Assembly: GCA_022844405.1 (NCBI GenBank)
Contig: JALHLV010000018.1
Span: forward strand, 23,463 to 87,462
Length of the DNA stretch: 64,000 nucleotides
Direction: 5' to 3'
DNA from: Sphingomonadales bacterium
GTDB taxonomy: Bacteria; Pseudomonadota; Alphaproteobacteria; SMXS01
Made by a program: the position numbers and the translations under genes. The stretch's first letter is position 1, and every line of letters starts with the position of its first letter. The notes below the pieces were generated by a model, which saw only the letters and a program-made list of their open reading frames with translations, ran no database searches and was not told the DNA's origin. This document shows positions 15,883 through 28,765 of the stretch, piece after piece.

Positions 15883-15905
15883 GTCATCATATGACGTCAT
15901 CATAT
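15883..15905. promoter_or_regulatory. Antitoxin operator: tandem GTCATCATAT repeats
   Basis: GTCATCATAT occurs at 15883-15892 and again at 15896-15905 (13-bp period), and the junction ATGACGTCAT (15891-15900) is a perfect palindrome. RHH antitoxins bind such short repeated boxes as dimers of dimers. It ends 12 bp before the antitoxin ATG. Confidence 0.6.
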
Positions 15906-16020
15906 ATAGGCCGGGCGCGATAAACAGCCAAGCGGTTTGCCGGGACCCCCGCCGACACACTCGACGAAACGGCCCCGGTGCCGCTATAAACCGGCCCACC
16001 CAATCAACAGGAGTCACTCC

Positions 16021-17703
<1,683 letters not shown>

Positions 17704-17862
17704 TTCTCAGGAAACCTGCCGGAAAACTCGCGGCACGCGGGAAGCTTCCCCATGCCGAAAGTCGCAGGAATGTTGACGAAATCGGCAATATCCCCATTGT
17801 GCGAACGGCCCGGTTGATGTTTTGCTGTAACCGAAACGAAAAATGTCGCTTGGGGAAATTTC

Positions 17863-18606
17863 ATGGTGCAGATCGATTTCGTTGCCCTGCTGGCACGTCG
17901 CTTTTTCTCGCCGCGGGCGGCCCGGATCGCAGCGGTCCCTCTCGTCCTCGTGCTGCTGAGTGCCTGCGCGACCCAGAATAAGGGGTCGATTAACCAGTTG
18001 TCGGACGCGGGCGGAGACGGCATCTCCATTCTGGTCATGCCGCTCGACGTGGAGCTCAGCCTATTGACGGCAGGCGGTGTCACTCAGCCGAACGCAGAGT
18101 GGACCGCCAACGCCAAGAAGCACATGACCGCGGCGATCCAGCAGCTGCAGCAGGAGCGGAACATCAACATGGTGATGTTCGATCCGGGCAACGAGGCGCA
18201 TGACAGCGTGGAACTCGAACTGCAGCGGCTCCACTCAGCCGTGGGCTCCATGATACTGGTGCACGACTTCCTGGGCGCCAAGCTGCCCAGCAAGAAAGGC
18301 ACCTGGGACTGGACCTTGGGGCCATCGGTGAGAGCTTTCGCCGACCAGTATAGGGCCGACTATGCGATGTTCATCTTCGTGCGCGACTCCTATACCAGCG
18401 CGGGCCGGGTCATGCTGCAAATCGCCGCTGCCATGGTCGGCGTCGGCGTGCAGGGAGGTCAGCAGGTAGGCTTCGCGTCCCTAGTCGATCTGCGTACCGG
18501 CAACGTCGCGTGGTTCAACGTGCTGGCCCGGGGATCCGGTGACCTGCGTACCGAGGAGCCGGCCTTCAAGACCACCAAGCTGCTCCTCGACGACCTGCCA
18601 AAATGA
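17863..18606 (+). CDS. Exported lipoprotein of an M48-protease operon
   Basis: 247 aa; I do not recognise a family. GGGGA precedes ATG. An unusually long charged N-region ends in a lipobox, 'LVLVLLSAC' with Cys near residue 35, so a periplasmic lipoprotein is likely. The body is alpha/beta with no visible catalytic motif: 'ISILVMPLDVELSLL', 'ANAKKHMTAAIQQLQQE', 'ADYAMFIFVRDSYTSAGR', 'GFASLVDLRTGNVAWFNVLA'. The 'VDLRTGNVAWFN' strand resembles lipoproteins that describe a component-building fold. The next gene (M48 protease) overlaps by ATGA, indicating a functional pair. Confidence 0.7.
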   Translation: MVQIDFVALLARRFFSPRAARIAAVPLVLVLLSACATQNKGSINQLSDAGGDGISILVMPLDVELSLLTAGGVTQPNAEWTANAKKHMTAAIQQLQQERNINMVMFDPGNEAHDSVELELQRLHSAVGSMILVHDFLGAKLPSKKGTWDWTLGPSVRAFADQYRADYAMFIFVRDSYTSAGRVMLQIAAAMVGVGVQGGQQVGFASLVDLRTGNVAWFNVLARGSGDLRTEEPAFKTTKLLLDDLPK

Positions 18607-19784
18607 AACGCCGCGACTTCCTCGCGCGGTGCGCCTGCGGTTCTTGCGCGGCCTTGATTGGCGGCGCGCCTGCCTATGCGCTCGATCTGCTGGAGCCGTC
18701 GATCCCGCCGGGCTACAAGCCCACCGACCCCAGGCTGGAAGGTGGCCTGTGGATGGTCATGGAGGAATTCGAGAAAGACCTCAAGGTTTCGCCCCAGTTG
18801 GTGCGCGACGAGGAAATGGTCGGTTATCTGCGTGACATGGTCTGCCGGCTTGCCGGGGATTATTGCCCAGACGTGCGCGTCTATCTGCTTCGGTCACCCT
18901 ACTTCAATGCGTTCATGACCCCGAACGGTGTCATGGTGATCAATACCGGGCTGCTGATCCGAGTACAGAACGAGGCGCAACTTGCCTTCGTGCTCGGCCA
19001 TGAAATCGGCCACTACCTGCGCCGCCACACCTTGCAGAACTTCAAGCGGACCCGCGACACCGCCTCGGTCCTCTCGTTCCTGGCGATTGGGTTCGCTGCT
19101 GCTGGCCAGTATGGCGCCTCAAGCGCCGCGCAATATGTGGGTCTAGCCTCGCTCTACGGCTTCAGCCGCAAGATGGAAGAGGAAGCCGACGCCTACGGCG
19201 CCCAGTTGGTGGCGCAGGCCGGCTATCCGCCAGATCAGGGAGCGATCATGTGGGGCAACCTCATCCAGGAGGAAGAGGCATCGAAGTACCGCAAGTACAA
19301 GGATCCGTTTTTCGCCTCCCATCCCAATCCCGAGAACCGCGCCAAGAACATCACCGAGCGGGCGGCCGCGCTTGAACAGATCATCGTCAGGCCGGGGCCT
19401 GTTGACAGGTTCGACGAGATCATGGCGACGCGCCGTCGTTTCATCATCGAGGACGACCTCAATCTGCGCCAGTACGGCCAGAGCGAGGTCGTGCTGAATC
19501 GTCTGATGCAGGCGGGCCAGCGCATGGGGGAACTGGAATTCTTCTACGGCGAGTTGTGCCGGATGCGGCAAGGGCCGGGCGACCTCGAAAACGCCATGAC
19601 CCGTTACACGAAGGCACTGGAACATGCCGACGCGCCGGTGGAAACACATCGGTCCATGGGGCTCATGCTGCTCAAGGGCAAGCACAAGGCCGAGGCGGTC
19701 GAGGCGTTTCGCAAATATCTCGAACTGGCCCCCGGCGCGTCCGACAGGGCTATGATCCAAATGTATATGGGGGGAACGACATGA
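18603..19784 (+). CDS. Tat-exported M48 family metalloprotease
   Basis: 393 aa. The N-terminus, MKRRDFLARCACGSCAALIG, has the Tat pattern R-R-x-F-L and a cysteine-rich hydrophobic stretch. Zinc site: HEIGHYLRRH at about residues 135-144 (HExxH) with a downstream E in 'MEEEADAYGAQLV' (ExxxD) as third ligand, typical of M48. The C-terminal part ('ALEHADAPVETHRSMGLMLL', 'AVEAFRKYLELAPGA') is TPR-like, as in BepA/YfgC-type outer-membrane quality-control proteases. It is probably periplasmic and may cleave misassembled envelope proteins. Overlaps both neighbours by 4 nt (ATGA). Confidence 0.85.
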   Translation: MKRRDFLARCACGSCAALIGGAPAYALDLLEPSIPPGYKPTDPRLEGGLWMVMEEFEKDLKVSPQLVRDEEMVGYLRDMVCRLAGDYCPDVRVYLLRSPYFNAFMTPNGVMVINTGLLIRVQNEAQLAFVLGHEIGHYLRRHTLQNFKRTRDTASVLSFLAIGFAAAGQYGASSAAQYVGLASLYGFSRKMEEEADAYGAQLVAQAGYPPDQGAIMWGNLIQEEEASKYRKYKDPFFASHPNPENRAKNITERAAALEQIIVRPGPVDRFDEIMATRRRFIIEDDLNLRQYGQSEVVLNRLMQAGQRMGELEFFYGELCRMRQGPGDLENAMTRYTKALEHADAPVETHRSMGLMLLKGKHKAEAVEAFRKYLELAPGASDRAMIQMYMGGTT

Positions 19785-20344
19785 CGATTAAACGCTGGCT
19801 GTGCGTGACGCTTGTCCTGCTGTTGCCGGGCTGCGCGGCATACTCGCTGGTGCCGCCCGGCACCCATTCGCTCAAGGGTATCTCGGTGACCGCCGAGACT
19901 GCCTGGAACAAGGCGCCGGCGGCAAGCGGCAGGACGATCTGGACGGCGAACGGTCTCTCGCTCGATAGCGTCACCTTCTTCGACGGCATCCAGAATGAAA
20001 AGCCCCTCTACAACTTGCCGAAGAAGACGGAACTTCCGGTATTCCGGAGCGACATGCTGCCCAACGAGATCGCCGAAATCTTCGAATCCACGATCTCCAA
20101 GATGGTGAACTCGACGGTGCACAGCACGGCCAACCTGAGGCCGGCGGATTTCGGGGGCGTGACCGGATTCCAGTTCGATTATAGCTATGTCGGCGGGGAC
20201 AATGTTCCCCGCAACGGTATCGCGGCGGGCGCCGTGAGGGACGGCAGGCTCTATATGATCGCTTATGAGGGCACGGCCATCTACTACTACGATCTGCACA
20301 AGGTTGAAGCGGAACGGATGATCGCCGGCGCGCGCCTGAATTAG
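19781..20344 (+). CDS. Lipoprotein downstream of the M48 protease
   Basis: 187 aa from ATG 19781, which overlaps the protease stop (ATGA). Signal and lipobox: MTIKRWLCVTLVLLLPGCAA, Cys at residue 18. Mature part: 'TAETAWNKAPAASGRTIWTANGLSLDSVTFFDGI', 'ISKMVNSTVHSTANLRPADF', 'YDLHKVEAERMIAGARLN'. No assigned family or catalytic residues. Its position as third gene in a lipoprotein-protease-lipoprotein operon suggests it is a partner, inhibitor or substrate delivery factor; this is inference. Confidence 0.7.
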   Translation: MTIKRWLCVTLVLLLPGCAAYSLVPPGTHSLKGISVTAETAWNKAPAASGRTIWTANGLSLDSVTFFDGIQNEKPLYNLPKKTELPVFRSDMLPNEIAEIFESTISKMVNSTVHSTANLRPADFGGVTGFQFDYSYVGGDNVPRNGIAAGAVRDGRLYMIAYEGTAIYYYDLHKVEAERMIAGARLN

Positions 20345-20375
20345 GCGGCGAAGGTCGAGCAGCAGGGAATGGGCC

Positions 20376-20810
20376 ATGACGGTTCGTCACAAGCTCATTC
20401 TTGAGGTCTACCTGATCCTCAAGCGCGGCGACGAGGTCCTGCTGCTGCGCCGCTTCCAGACCGGCTACGAAGACGGCAACTACGGCCTGGTCGCCGGCCA
20501 TCTGGAGGCGGACGAGAGCGCCGTGGCCGGGATCATCCGCGAGGCCCGCGAGGAAGCGGGCATCGAGGTGCGCGAGGACGACCTGCGCCTCGCTCATGTC
20601 GTGCATCGCAACGTCGGCGATGGCCGGATGGGCCTGTTCTTCCGCTGCGACCGCTGGAGCGGCGGGCTCGTGAACGCCGAGCCGCACAAATGCGACGACC
20701 TGTCGTGGTTCCCCTGGGACCGGTTGCCGGAGAATGTCCTCCCCTACATTAGGCAGGCCCTGACGCTGGCGCGGGATGGCGTCGCCTATTCGGACGAAGG
20801 CTGGGGTTGA
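20376..20810 (+). CDS. NUDIX hydrolase
   Basis: 144 aa. A complete Nudix box occurs near residues 47-69: G-x5-E-x7-R-E-x-x-E-E-x-G-I, where R-E-A-R-E-E holds the metal-binding glutamates. The fold ends 'HKCDDLSWFPWDRLPENVLPYI', which matches the NUDIX branch with a C-terminal D-L-x-W/F motif. Nudix enzymes hydrolyse nucleoside diphosphate-linked substrates; the exact substrate is not predictable. AGGGAATGG lies before ATG. It follows the lipoprotein gene by 31 nt and may share its transcript. Confidence 0.88.
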   Translation: MTVRHKLILEVYLILKRGDEVLLLRRFQTGYEDGNYGLVAGHLEADESAVAGIIREAREEAGIEVREDDLRLAHVVHRNVGDGRMGLFFRCDRWSGGLVNAEPHKCDDLSWFPWDRLPENVLPYIRQALTLARDGVAYSDEGWG

Positions 20811-20850
20811 ACCGCCCGCGCCCGCCCGGGCGTAACCGCCGTCCTACGGA

Positions 20851-21732
20851 TCAGGGCTTTGTCGGCGATGCGCGCGCAGGCGACGTAGGTGCCGCCGGCT
20901 CGCTGTTCTCCGGCGCGGGCGCGGCGGGCGAATCCAGGTCCTCGTATTCCTCGAAGCCCGGCGCGCTGTTCTCGCCTTCGTCGGGCGCCGCGCCGTTGAG
21001 CACTTCCGAGCGCCGGTTCTGGCGATAGGCGCTGCGCAGCGTGGCGTAGTAGTCAAGGGATTCGCGGCGAAGCTGGTCGACCATGTCCAGGTTGCGCGCG
21101 CGGGCGTCCAGGGCGGTGATGGCGATGCGCCCCATCGACAGGCCGCTGACATTGGCCTGGTTGATGCCGATGGAGACCGGGTCGGCGAAGGTATCGGCCA
21201 CCGTGCCGACGCCGTCGCGCAGTGTGGACGAGCCCAGGATCGGCAGCACCAGGTAGGGGCCTTCGCCGATGCCCCAGGCGCCGAACGTCTGGCCGAAATC
21301 CTCGTTGTGACGCGGCATGTCCAGGTCGGTCGCCACGTCGAATATGCCGCCGATGCCGATGGTGGTGTTGGTCACGAACCGTCCGAAGGTGACGCCGGCC
21401 CTGTCCACCTCGCCCTGCAGCACGTCGTTCACCAGGGTCAGCGGCTCGCCCACGTTGCGCAGGAACACGGTGATCCGTTCCTCGACGAAGTTCGGCAGGA
21501 TGAAGTGGTAGACCTCGGCCAGCGGCCGGATCAGCGCCTTGTCCAGAACCTCGTTGAAGCTGAAGATCGCCCGGTTGGTGGGCTCCAGCGGATCGTTCAG
21601 CCGCTCGTACTCGGCGCGGGCCACCGGGTCGGTAGGGACGGTTGCGCACCCTGCGAGCAACATGCCGGCCACAGCCGCGAAAGAGACGATCCTGAGGGTG
21701 CGGCTGAGGGTCTTGAGGCGTGGACTTGGCAC
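20851..21732 (-). CDS. mlaA: MlaA (VacJ) outer-membrane lipoprotein
   Basis: 293 aa from GTG. Lipobox: 'AVAGMLLAGCATVPTDP', with Cys near residue 29. MlaA hallmarks follow: 'NDPLEPTNRAIFSFNEVLD', 'PNFVEERITVFLRNVGEPLTLVND', 'GRFVTNTTIGIGGIFDVATDL', 'DFGQTFGAWGIGEGPYLVLP' and 'GPYLVLPILGSSTLRD'. MlaA removes mislocalised phospholipids from the outer leaflet of the outer membrane and passes them to the MlaC/MlaFEDB system. No other mla genes lie nearby. The C-terminal Pro/Ala-rich tail (about residues 255-293) is low complexity. Confidence 0.92.
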   Translation of the reverse strand: MPSPRLKTLSRTLRIVSFAAVAGMLLAGCATVPTDPVARAEYERLNDPLEPTNRAIFSFNEVLDKALIRPLAEVYHFILPNFVEERITVFLRNVGEPLTLVNDVLQGEVDRAGVTFGRFVTNTTIGIGGIFDVATDLDMPRHNEDFGQTFGAWGIGEGPYLVLPILGSSTLRDGVGTVADTFADPVSIGINQANVSGLSMGRIAITALDARARNLDMVDQLRRESLDYYATLRSAYRQNRRSEVLNGAAPDEGENSAPGFEEYEDLDSPAAPAPENSEPAAPTSPARASPTKP

Positions 21733-21854
21733 GGCGCCCTGTTCTCCGGGGAAGGTGACTGGCTACGGCATATTGGCCAAACGCGACCATAGCCCAACAT
21801 GTTCCGGGGATGCTACAGCTTCGCATATTGGCGGGGCGGCCATGCAGATGGCTG

Positions 21855-21883
21855 TTGATTATATAAGGATATCTTTATATATG
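21855..21883 (+). promoter_or_regulatory. Promoter and operator of the methionine-cycle operon
   Basis: TTGATT (21855-21860), 17-bp spacer, TATATG (21878-21883) make a sigma70-like promoter. The near-perfect palindrome ATATAAGGATATCTTTATAT (21861-21880) fills the spacer. Binding there would block RNA polymerase. The ArsR-methyltransferase gene directly downstream is the obvious regulator, and GATATC-centred palindromes are typical of ArsR-type operators. Confidence 0.6.
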
Positions 21884-21919
21884 CATACAAAGTTCACCGA
21901 GGGAAGGCGCCCGACACCC

Positions 21920-22888
21920 ATGGAAGACCTGCTGGCGGCATTGAAGGCGGCGGCCGAGCCGACCAGGCTGCGGCTGCTGGCGTTGCTCGAATACAACGAG
22001 CTGACGGTGTCCGAACTGACCCAGATCCTGGGGCAGTCGCAGCCGCGCGTCTCCCGCCACCTGAAGCTGATGGCCGAGGCCGGTCTCGTCGAGCGGTTCT
22101 CGGAAGGCACCTGGGCGTTCTACCGGGTCGCCGACAACGCGCTGGGCCGGGCGCTGACCCGGTCGATCGTCGACCTGATCGTCGAGGAGGATCCGGTGCT
22201 GGCGCGGGACCTGGAGCGGCTGGAGCAGGTCAAGGCCGCGCGCGCCGAATCAGCCGCCGCCTATTTCACCCGCAACGCCGCCATCTGGGACACCATCCGC
22301 TCGCTCTACATGCCCGAAGCCGAGGTCGAGAAGGCGGTGATGGAGCTGCTGGGCGGCGAACCCGTCGCCAAGCTGCTCGACATCGGCACCGGCACCGGCC
22401 GCATGCTGTCGATCTTCGCCGGCCAGATCGAGCGCGGCCTGGGCGTCGACATGAACCGCGAGATGCTGGCCGTCGCCCGCGCCAACCTGGCGCAGGCGCA
22501 GATCCAGAACTGCCAGGTGCGCCAGGGCGACATGTACAATCTGGGCCTCGCCACCGCCGATTTCGACGTGGCCGTGTTCCACCAGGTGCTCCACTTCGCC
22601 GAGGATCCGGCGGCGGCGGTGCAGGAGGCGGCGCGCGTGCTGCGGCCCGACGGCAGGCTGCTGATCGTCGACTTCGCGCCGCATCAGCTCGAGTACCTGC
22701 GCACCGAGCACGCCCACCGCCGCCTCGGCTTCAGCGACGACGAGGTCGCCTTGATGTGCCGCGCGGCCGGCTTCGGCGACGTCTCGATCCGCCACCTGGT
22801 CGGCGGCGAACTCACCGTCACCATCTGGCTCGCCGGCAAGCCCGGGCACCGCGCCGTGCCGCTGCATATCGTCAGGGAAAGCTCATGA
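21920..22888 (+). CDS. ArsR-type regulator fused to SAM methyltransferase (SahR-like)
   Basis: 322 aa from ATG 21920; a nearer in-frame ATG (21881) lies inside the promoter. Residues 1-85 are an ArsR winged helix ('MEDLLAALKAAAEPTRLRLL', 'LTVSELTQILGQSQPRVSRHLKLMAEAGLV'). Residues 130-280 are a class I SAM methyltransferase ('LLDIGTGTGRMLSIFA', 'GVDMNREML', 'FDVAVFHQVLHFAEDP'). It has no metal-binding Cys pair. Such ArsR-methyltransferase fusions include SahR, an S-adenosylhomocysteine-responsive repressor of methionine-cycle genes. Here it leads metF-metH, which fits that role. The upstream GATATC palindrome is its likely operator. Confidence 0.82.
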   Translation: MEDLLAALKAAAEPTRLRLLALLEYNELTVSELTQILGQSQPRVSRHLKLMAEAGLVERFSEGTWAFYRVADNALGRALTRSIVDLIVEEDPVLARDLERLEQVKAARAESAAAYFTRNAAIWDTIRSLYMPEAEVEKAVMELLGGEPVAKLLDIGTGTGRMLSIFAGQIERGLGVDMNREMLAVARANLAQAQIQNCQVRQGDMYNLGLATADFDVAVFHQVLHFAEDPAAAVQEAARVLRPDGRLLIVDFAPHQLEYLRTEHAHRRLGFSDDEVALMCRAAGFGDVSIRHLVGGELTVTIWLAGKPGHRAVPLHIVRESS

Positions 22889-22904
22889 GCTCGAAGGAAA
22901 ACCC

Positions 22905-23825
22905 ATGAGTTCCTTGGCCGCGACCATCGACCAGGCGACCGCGTTCTCGCTGCTGGACTGGGATCCGGGTCCGCTCAGCGTGTCGTTTGAATTCTTCCCG
23001 CCCAGCAGCGAGAAGATGGAGGAGACGCTGTGGACCGCCATCAAGCGGCTGGAGCCGCTGGCGCCGGACTTCGTCTCGGTCACCTACGGCGCGGGCGGCT
23101 CGACCCGCGAGCGCACCCACAACACGGTGGCGCGCATCCTGAAGGAAACCAGCCTGACTCCGGCGGCGCACCTGACCTGCGTCGGCGCCACGCGCGGCGA
23201 GATCGACGACATCGCCCGCCGCTACTGGGACGGAGGCGTGCGCCATATCGTCGCCCTGCGCGGCGATCCGGCAGATGGCGCGTCGCACTACGTCCCGCAT
23301 GAGGGCGGCTACGCTTATGCCGCCGACCTGGTTTCCGGGCTGAAGCGGATCGGCGATTTCGATATCTCGGTGGCCGGCTATCCGGACGTGCATCCGGCCG
23401 CGCCCAGCGCCCAGTTCGATCTGGACTACCTGAAGAACAAGGTCGATGCCGGCGCCAGCCGGGTGATCACCCAGTATTTCTTCGATCCAGCCACCTTCCT
23501 GCGCTTCCGCGACAAGGCGCGGGCGGCCGGCGTCAAGGCGCCCATCGTGCCGGGCATCATGCCGGTCACCAACTTCGCCCAGGTCAAGCGGTTCAGCGCC
23601 GGCTGCGGCGCGGTGGTGCCGGACTGGCTGGGCCGCCATTTCGACGGGCTCGACGACGACCCGGCGACCACCCGCATGGTGGCCGGCGCCATCGTCGCCG
23701 AACAGTGCCGCCAGCTCATCGCCGCCGGCGTCCACGAATTCCATTTCTATACGCTCAACCGCGCGGAGCTGACGGCGGGCATCTGCCATCTGCTCGGCCG
23801 GCGCGCGACGGAGGCCGCACGATGA
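22905..23825 (+). CDS. metF: 5,10-methylenetetrahydrofolate reductase
   Basis: 306 aa, the usual MetF length. TIM-barrel flavoprotein marks: '[20 protein letters not shown]' (catalytic Glu in E-F-F-P-P), '[23 protein letters not shown]', '[12 protein letters not shown]', '[12 protein letters not shown]', '[10 protein letters not shown]', 'QYFFD', '[10 protein letters not shown]'. It reduces CH2-THF to CH3-THF, the methyl donor for the two MetH proteins encoded downstream. AAGGA precedes the ATG. Its stop overlaps the metH1 start by 4 nt, so metF, metH1 and metH2 are translationally linked. Confidence 0.95.
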   Translation: MSSLAATIDQATAFSLLDWDPGPLSVSFEFFPPSSEKMEETLWTAIKRLEPLAPDFVSVTYGAGGSTRERTHNTVARILKETSLTPAAHLTCVGATRGEIDDIARRYWDGGVRHIVALRGDPADGASHYVPHEGGYAYAADLVSGLKRIGDFDISVAGYPDVHPAAPSAQFDLDYLKNKVDAGASRVITQYFFDPATFLRFRDKARAAGVKAPIVPGIMPVTNFAQVKRFSAGCGAVVPDWLGRHFDGLDDDPATTRMVAGAIVAEQCRQLIAAGVHEFHFYTLNRAELTAGICHLLGRRATEAAR

Positions 23826-24882
23826 ACCGCGAGCAACGCCTGAAGGCGCTGGAGCAGGCCGCGCGCGAGCGCATCCTGATCATCGACGGCGCGTTCGGCA
23901 CCATGATCCAGGGCTACAGCCTGGACGAGGCCGCCTATCGCGGCGAGCGGTTCAAGGACTGGCACAAGGACGTCAAAGGCAACAACGACCTGATCAACAT
24001 CACCCAGCCGCACATCGTCGAGGCGATCCACGACGCCTATCTGGAGGCGGGCGCCGACATCGTCGAGACCAACACGTTCAGCTCCACCACCATTGCTCAG
24101 GCCGACTACGGCATGGAGGCCATCGCCGCCGAGCTGAACCTGGAAGGCGCCCGCGTCGCCCGCCGCGCCGCCGATGCGTGGACGGCGAAGACCCCGGACA
24201 AGCCGCGTTTCGTCGCCGGCGCCATCGGCCCGACCAACCGCACCGCCAGCCTGTCGCCCGACGTCAACCGTCCCGGCTTCCGCAACGTCAGCTTCGACGA
24301 GCTGCGCGAGGCCTACAGGCAAGAGACGCGGGCGCTGATCGAGGGCGGCGTCGACATCATCCTGGTCGAGACCATCTTCGACACGCTCAATGCCAAGGCG
24401 GCGCTGTTCGCCGTCGACGAGGTGTTCGAGGAGCTGGGCGTCAGGCTGCCGGTGATGATTTCCGGCACCATCACCGATGCCTCGGGCCGCACGCTCTCGG
24501 GACAGACCACGGAAGCGTTCTGGTATTCGCTGCGGCATACGAAGCCGTTTAGCATCGGCCTCAACTGCGCGCTCGGCCCGGCCCAGATGCGGCAGTATAT
24601 CGCCGACCTGTCGCGGGTCGCCGACACGCGGGTCAGCGCCTATCCCAACGCCGGCCTGCCCAACGAGATGGGCGAGTATGACGAGACGCCGGAGATGATG
24701 CGCGACCATCTGCGCGAATGGGCGCAGTCGGGCCTGCTGAACATCGTCGGCGGCTGCTGCGGCACCACGCCGCCGCATATCCGCGCCATCGCCCAGGCGG
24801 TAGCGGATGTGACGCCGCGGCCGATCCCGGTGCTGGACCACCGGTTGCGCCTGTCGGGCCTCGAGCCGTTCAACGCCGCCGT

Positions 24883-24886
<4 letters not shown>
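23822..24886 (+). CDS. metH1: Methionine synthase, homocysteine-binding half (split MetH)
   Basis: 354 aa. Homocysteine S-methyltransferase TIM barrel equal to the N-terminal domain of full-length MetH: '[13 protein letters not shown]' near residue 20, '[14 protein letters not shown]', '[11 protein letters not shown]', '[16 protein letters not shown]'. The zinc ligands are Cys in 'GLNCALGP' (about 243) and the Cys pair in '[12 protein letters not shown]' (about 311). It binds and activates homocysteine; the cobalamin, folate and reactivation domains are encoded by the next gene. The stop overlaps the metH2 ATG (ATGA). The split is a known arrangement in Alphaproteobacteria. Confidence 0.92.
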
Positions 24887-27519
<2,633 letters not shown>

Positions 27520-27528
27520 TCGTGCGAC

Positions 27529-27981
27529 TCAATGGGCTTCCGCTTGCGCCATCGCGAGCAGGATGTTCGGGACGGGCCGGAACGGGTTCACTACGGTCAA
27601 ACCGTTCCAGGTGAACCCGTCCTGCATGTCTTCAGACAGAAGCATGCGACATCCTGCATTGGCCGCCACCGAGAGAATGACGGCATCCCAGACCTGCACA
27701 TGGTGATCCACGGCAAGGCTGAACGCAGCGGCAAGAACCGCCGGTGACGTCTCCGCGGTTTCATAGCTTTCCATCCACCAAGTCACCGCCAGCCTGGCCT
27801 CATCGGCGGGACGCCGGTCCTTGCGAAGGAGCACGGTGAACAATTCGCCGAGAACCTGCGCCGGCAGCACGATGTTATGGGCCGGAATACTTTTGATGAC
27901 GTCGATCGCGCGGCGGCGGTGGTCCGCGCCATCGACACCCTCCGCATAGGCGAGGATGCTCGTATCGACGGCGACCTTCAC
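27529..27981 (-). CDS. PIN-domain toxin (VapC-like)
   Basis: 150 aa from GTG 27981, which overlaps the antitoxin stop as GTGA. PIN features: 'VAVDTSILAYAEGVDGADH' (first Asp), 'VLGELFTVLLRK' (Glu), 'QVWDAVILSVAANAGC' (Asp) and 'LLSEDMQDGF' (terminal acidic pair). It is longer than the first toxin in this window and pairs with a different antitoxin type (Phd/YefM rather than RHH), so the two modules are not duplicates. Probably an endoribonuclease; its target is unknown. Confidence 0.82.
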   Translation of the reverse strand: MKVAVDTSILAYAEGVDGADHRRRAIDVIKSIPAHNIVLPAQVLGELFTVLLRKDRRPADEARLAVTWWMESYETAETSPAVLAAAFSLAVDHHVQVWDAVILSVAANAGCRMLLSEDMQDGFTWNGLTVVNPFRPVPNILLAMAQAEAH

Positions 27982-28238
27982 TGATCCTCGTGAAAGCCGC
28001 CGCGCTCATAAAGCTCGTCCCGCGTCCACTTGCCGATATTGCTGACCGGCTGCGCCTCCAAGCGTGCGAACAGAGTCTCGCGGGCAAGCCTGCGCGCCTC
28101 GTCGGACGCCTGCTTGGGCACTATCCGCGCCACCGGTCTGCCGTGCGAGGTGACAATGTAGCTGTCGCCCTCGCGCACATCGCGCAGGACCTGCGAGAAG
28201 TTGCGGTTGGCATCGGCCGCCGAGATGGTCTTTTCCAT
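27978..28238 (-). CDS. Phd/YefM-family antitoxin
   Basis: 86 aa from ATG 28238. 'TISAADANRNFSQVLRDVREGDSYIVTSHGRPVARIVP' (about residues 4-41) is a standard Phd/YefM DNA-binding domain. The C-terminal tail 'LFARLEAQPVSNIGKWTRDELYERG' is the toxin-binding part. It is operonic with the PIN toxin. Autoregulation from the upstream 28239-28300 region is expected, but no strict palindrome could be defined there. Confidence 0.85.
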   Translation of the reverse strand: MEKTISAADANRNFSQVLRDVREGDSYIVTSHGRPVARIVPKQASDEARRLARETLFARLEAQPVSNIGKWTRDELYERGGFHEDQ

Positions 28239-28558
28239 GGTTGCCCAGATAGTAGTGATATTGCCTACATTCACTCTAGGCCAACGGGCTTTTGTTGTGA
28301 AGCGTCCTGGTTCGGACCATGCGCTTGTCCCGGTGCGGCTCCACTCAACCACCGCCCCCGCATGAGTAAACCACTATTCGCCCCGTCTGTACGCGGCCGT
28401 ACGGCAGTTGAGAACGGGTGTCGAATATTTCTTGTTTTTGCAAGGATTGCCGGTTACCAAATTATCGGCGGCAGGAATCCGTCCGAGTAGTAGGCTACAT
28501 GCACTCGTGACTTTCCGGATGCCGATGGGAGCTGATGAGAGTTTGCTGAGGACTGTCG
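28239..28558. other. 320-bp intergenic region between antitoxin and cold-shock gene
   Basis: It carries the divergent promoters of the antitoxin (minus strand) and csp (plus strand). No open frame in it looks protein-like. A perfect palindrome, GCCGTACGGC (28396-28405), sits in the middle. A TTGTTT/TTGCAA-rich stretch at about 28429-28455 could supply a -35 for csp, but no convincing -10 was found. A long csp leader, about 100 nt or more, is plausible, as for cold-shock genes, though no cold box could be identified. Confidence 0.4.
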
Positions 28559-28765
28559 ATGGCTACTGGTATCGTGAAGTGGTTCAACAAGACCAAGGGT
28601 TACGGCTTTATCGCACCGGATTCGGGCGGCAAGGACGTGTTCGTTCATATCACGGCGGTCGAGAAGTCGGGGCTTGGCGACCTGCAGGAAGGCCAGAAGG
28701 TCGCCTTTGAGCTTGTCCCGGGCCGCGACGGCCGCACCGCCGCCGACCAGCTGCAGTCGGTCTAG
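28559..28765 (+). CDS. Cold-shock protein (CspA family)
   Basis: 68 aa, single OB-fold. RNP1 'KGYGFI' and RNP2 'VFVHI' are both intact. The start [20 protein letters not shown] is typical. The protein binds single-stranded RNA or DNA and melts secondary structure; whether it is cold-induced or constitutive is not clear. GAGGA lies 8 nt before ATG. Its stop overlaps the stop of the convergent hydantoinase gene by 4 nt. Confidence 0.93.
   Translation: MATGIVKWFNKTKGYGFIAPDSGGKDVFVHITAVEKSGLGDLQEGQKVAFELVPGRDGRTAADQLQSV

Noticed and set aside
21780..22904. SAM or SAH riboswitch upstream of metF
   Set aside because: The leader is too short and an ArsR operator explains control; no conserved riboswitch core was seen.
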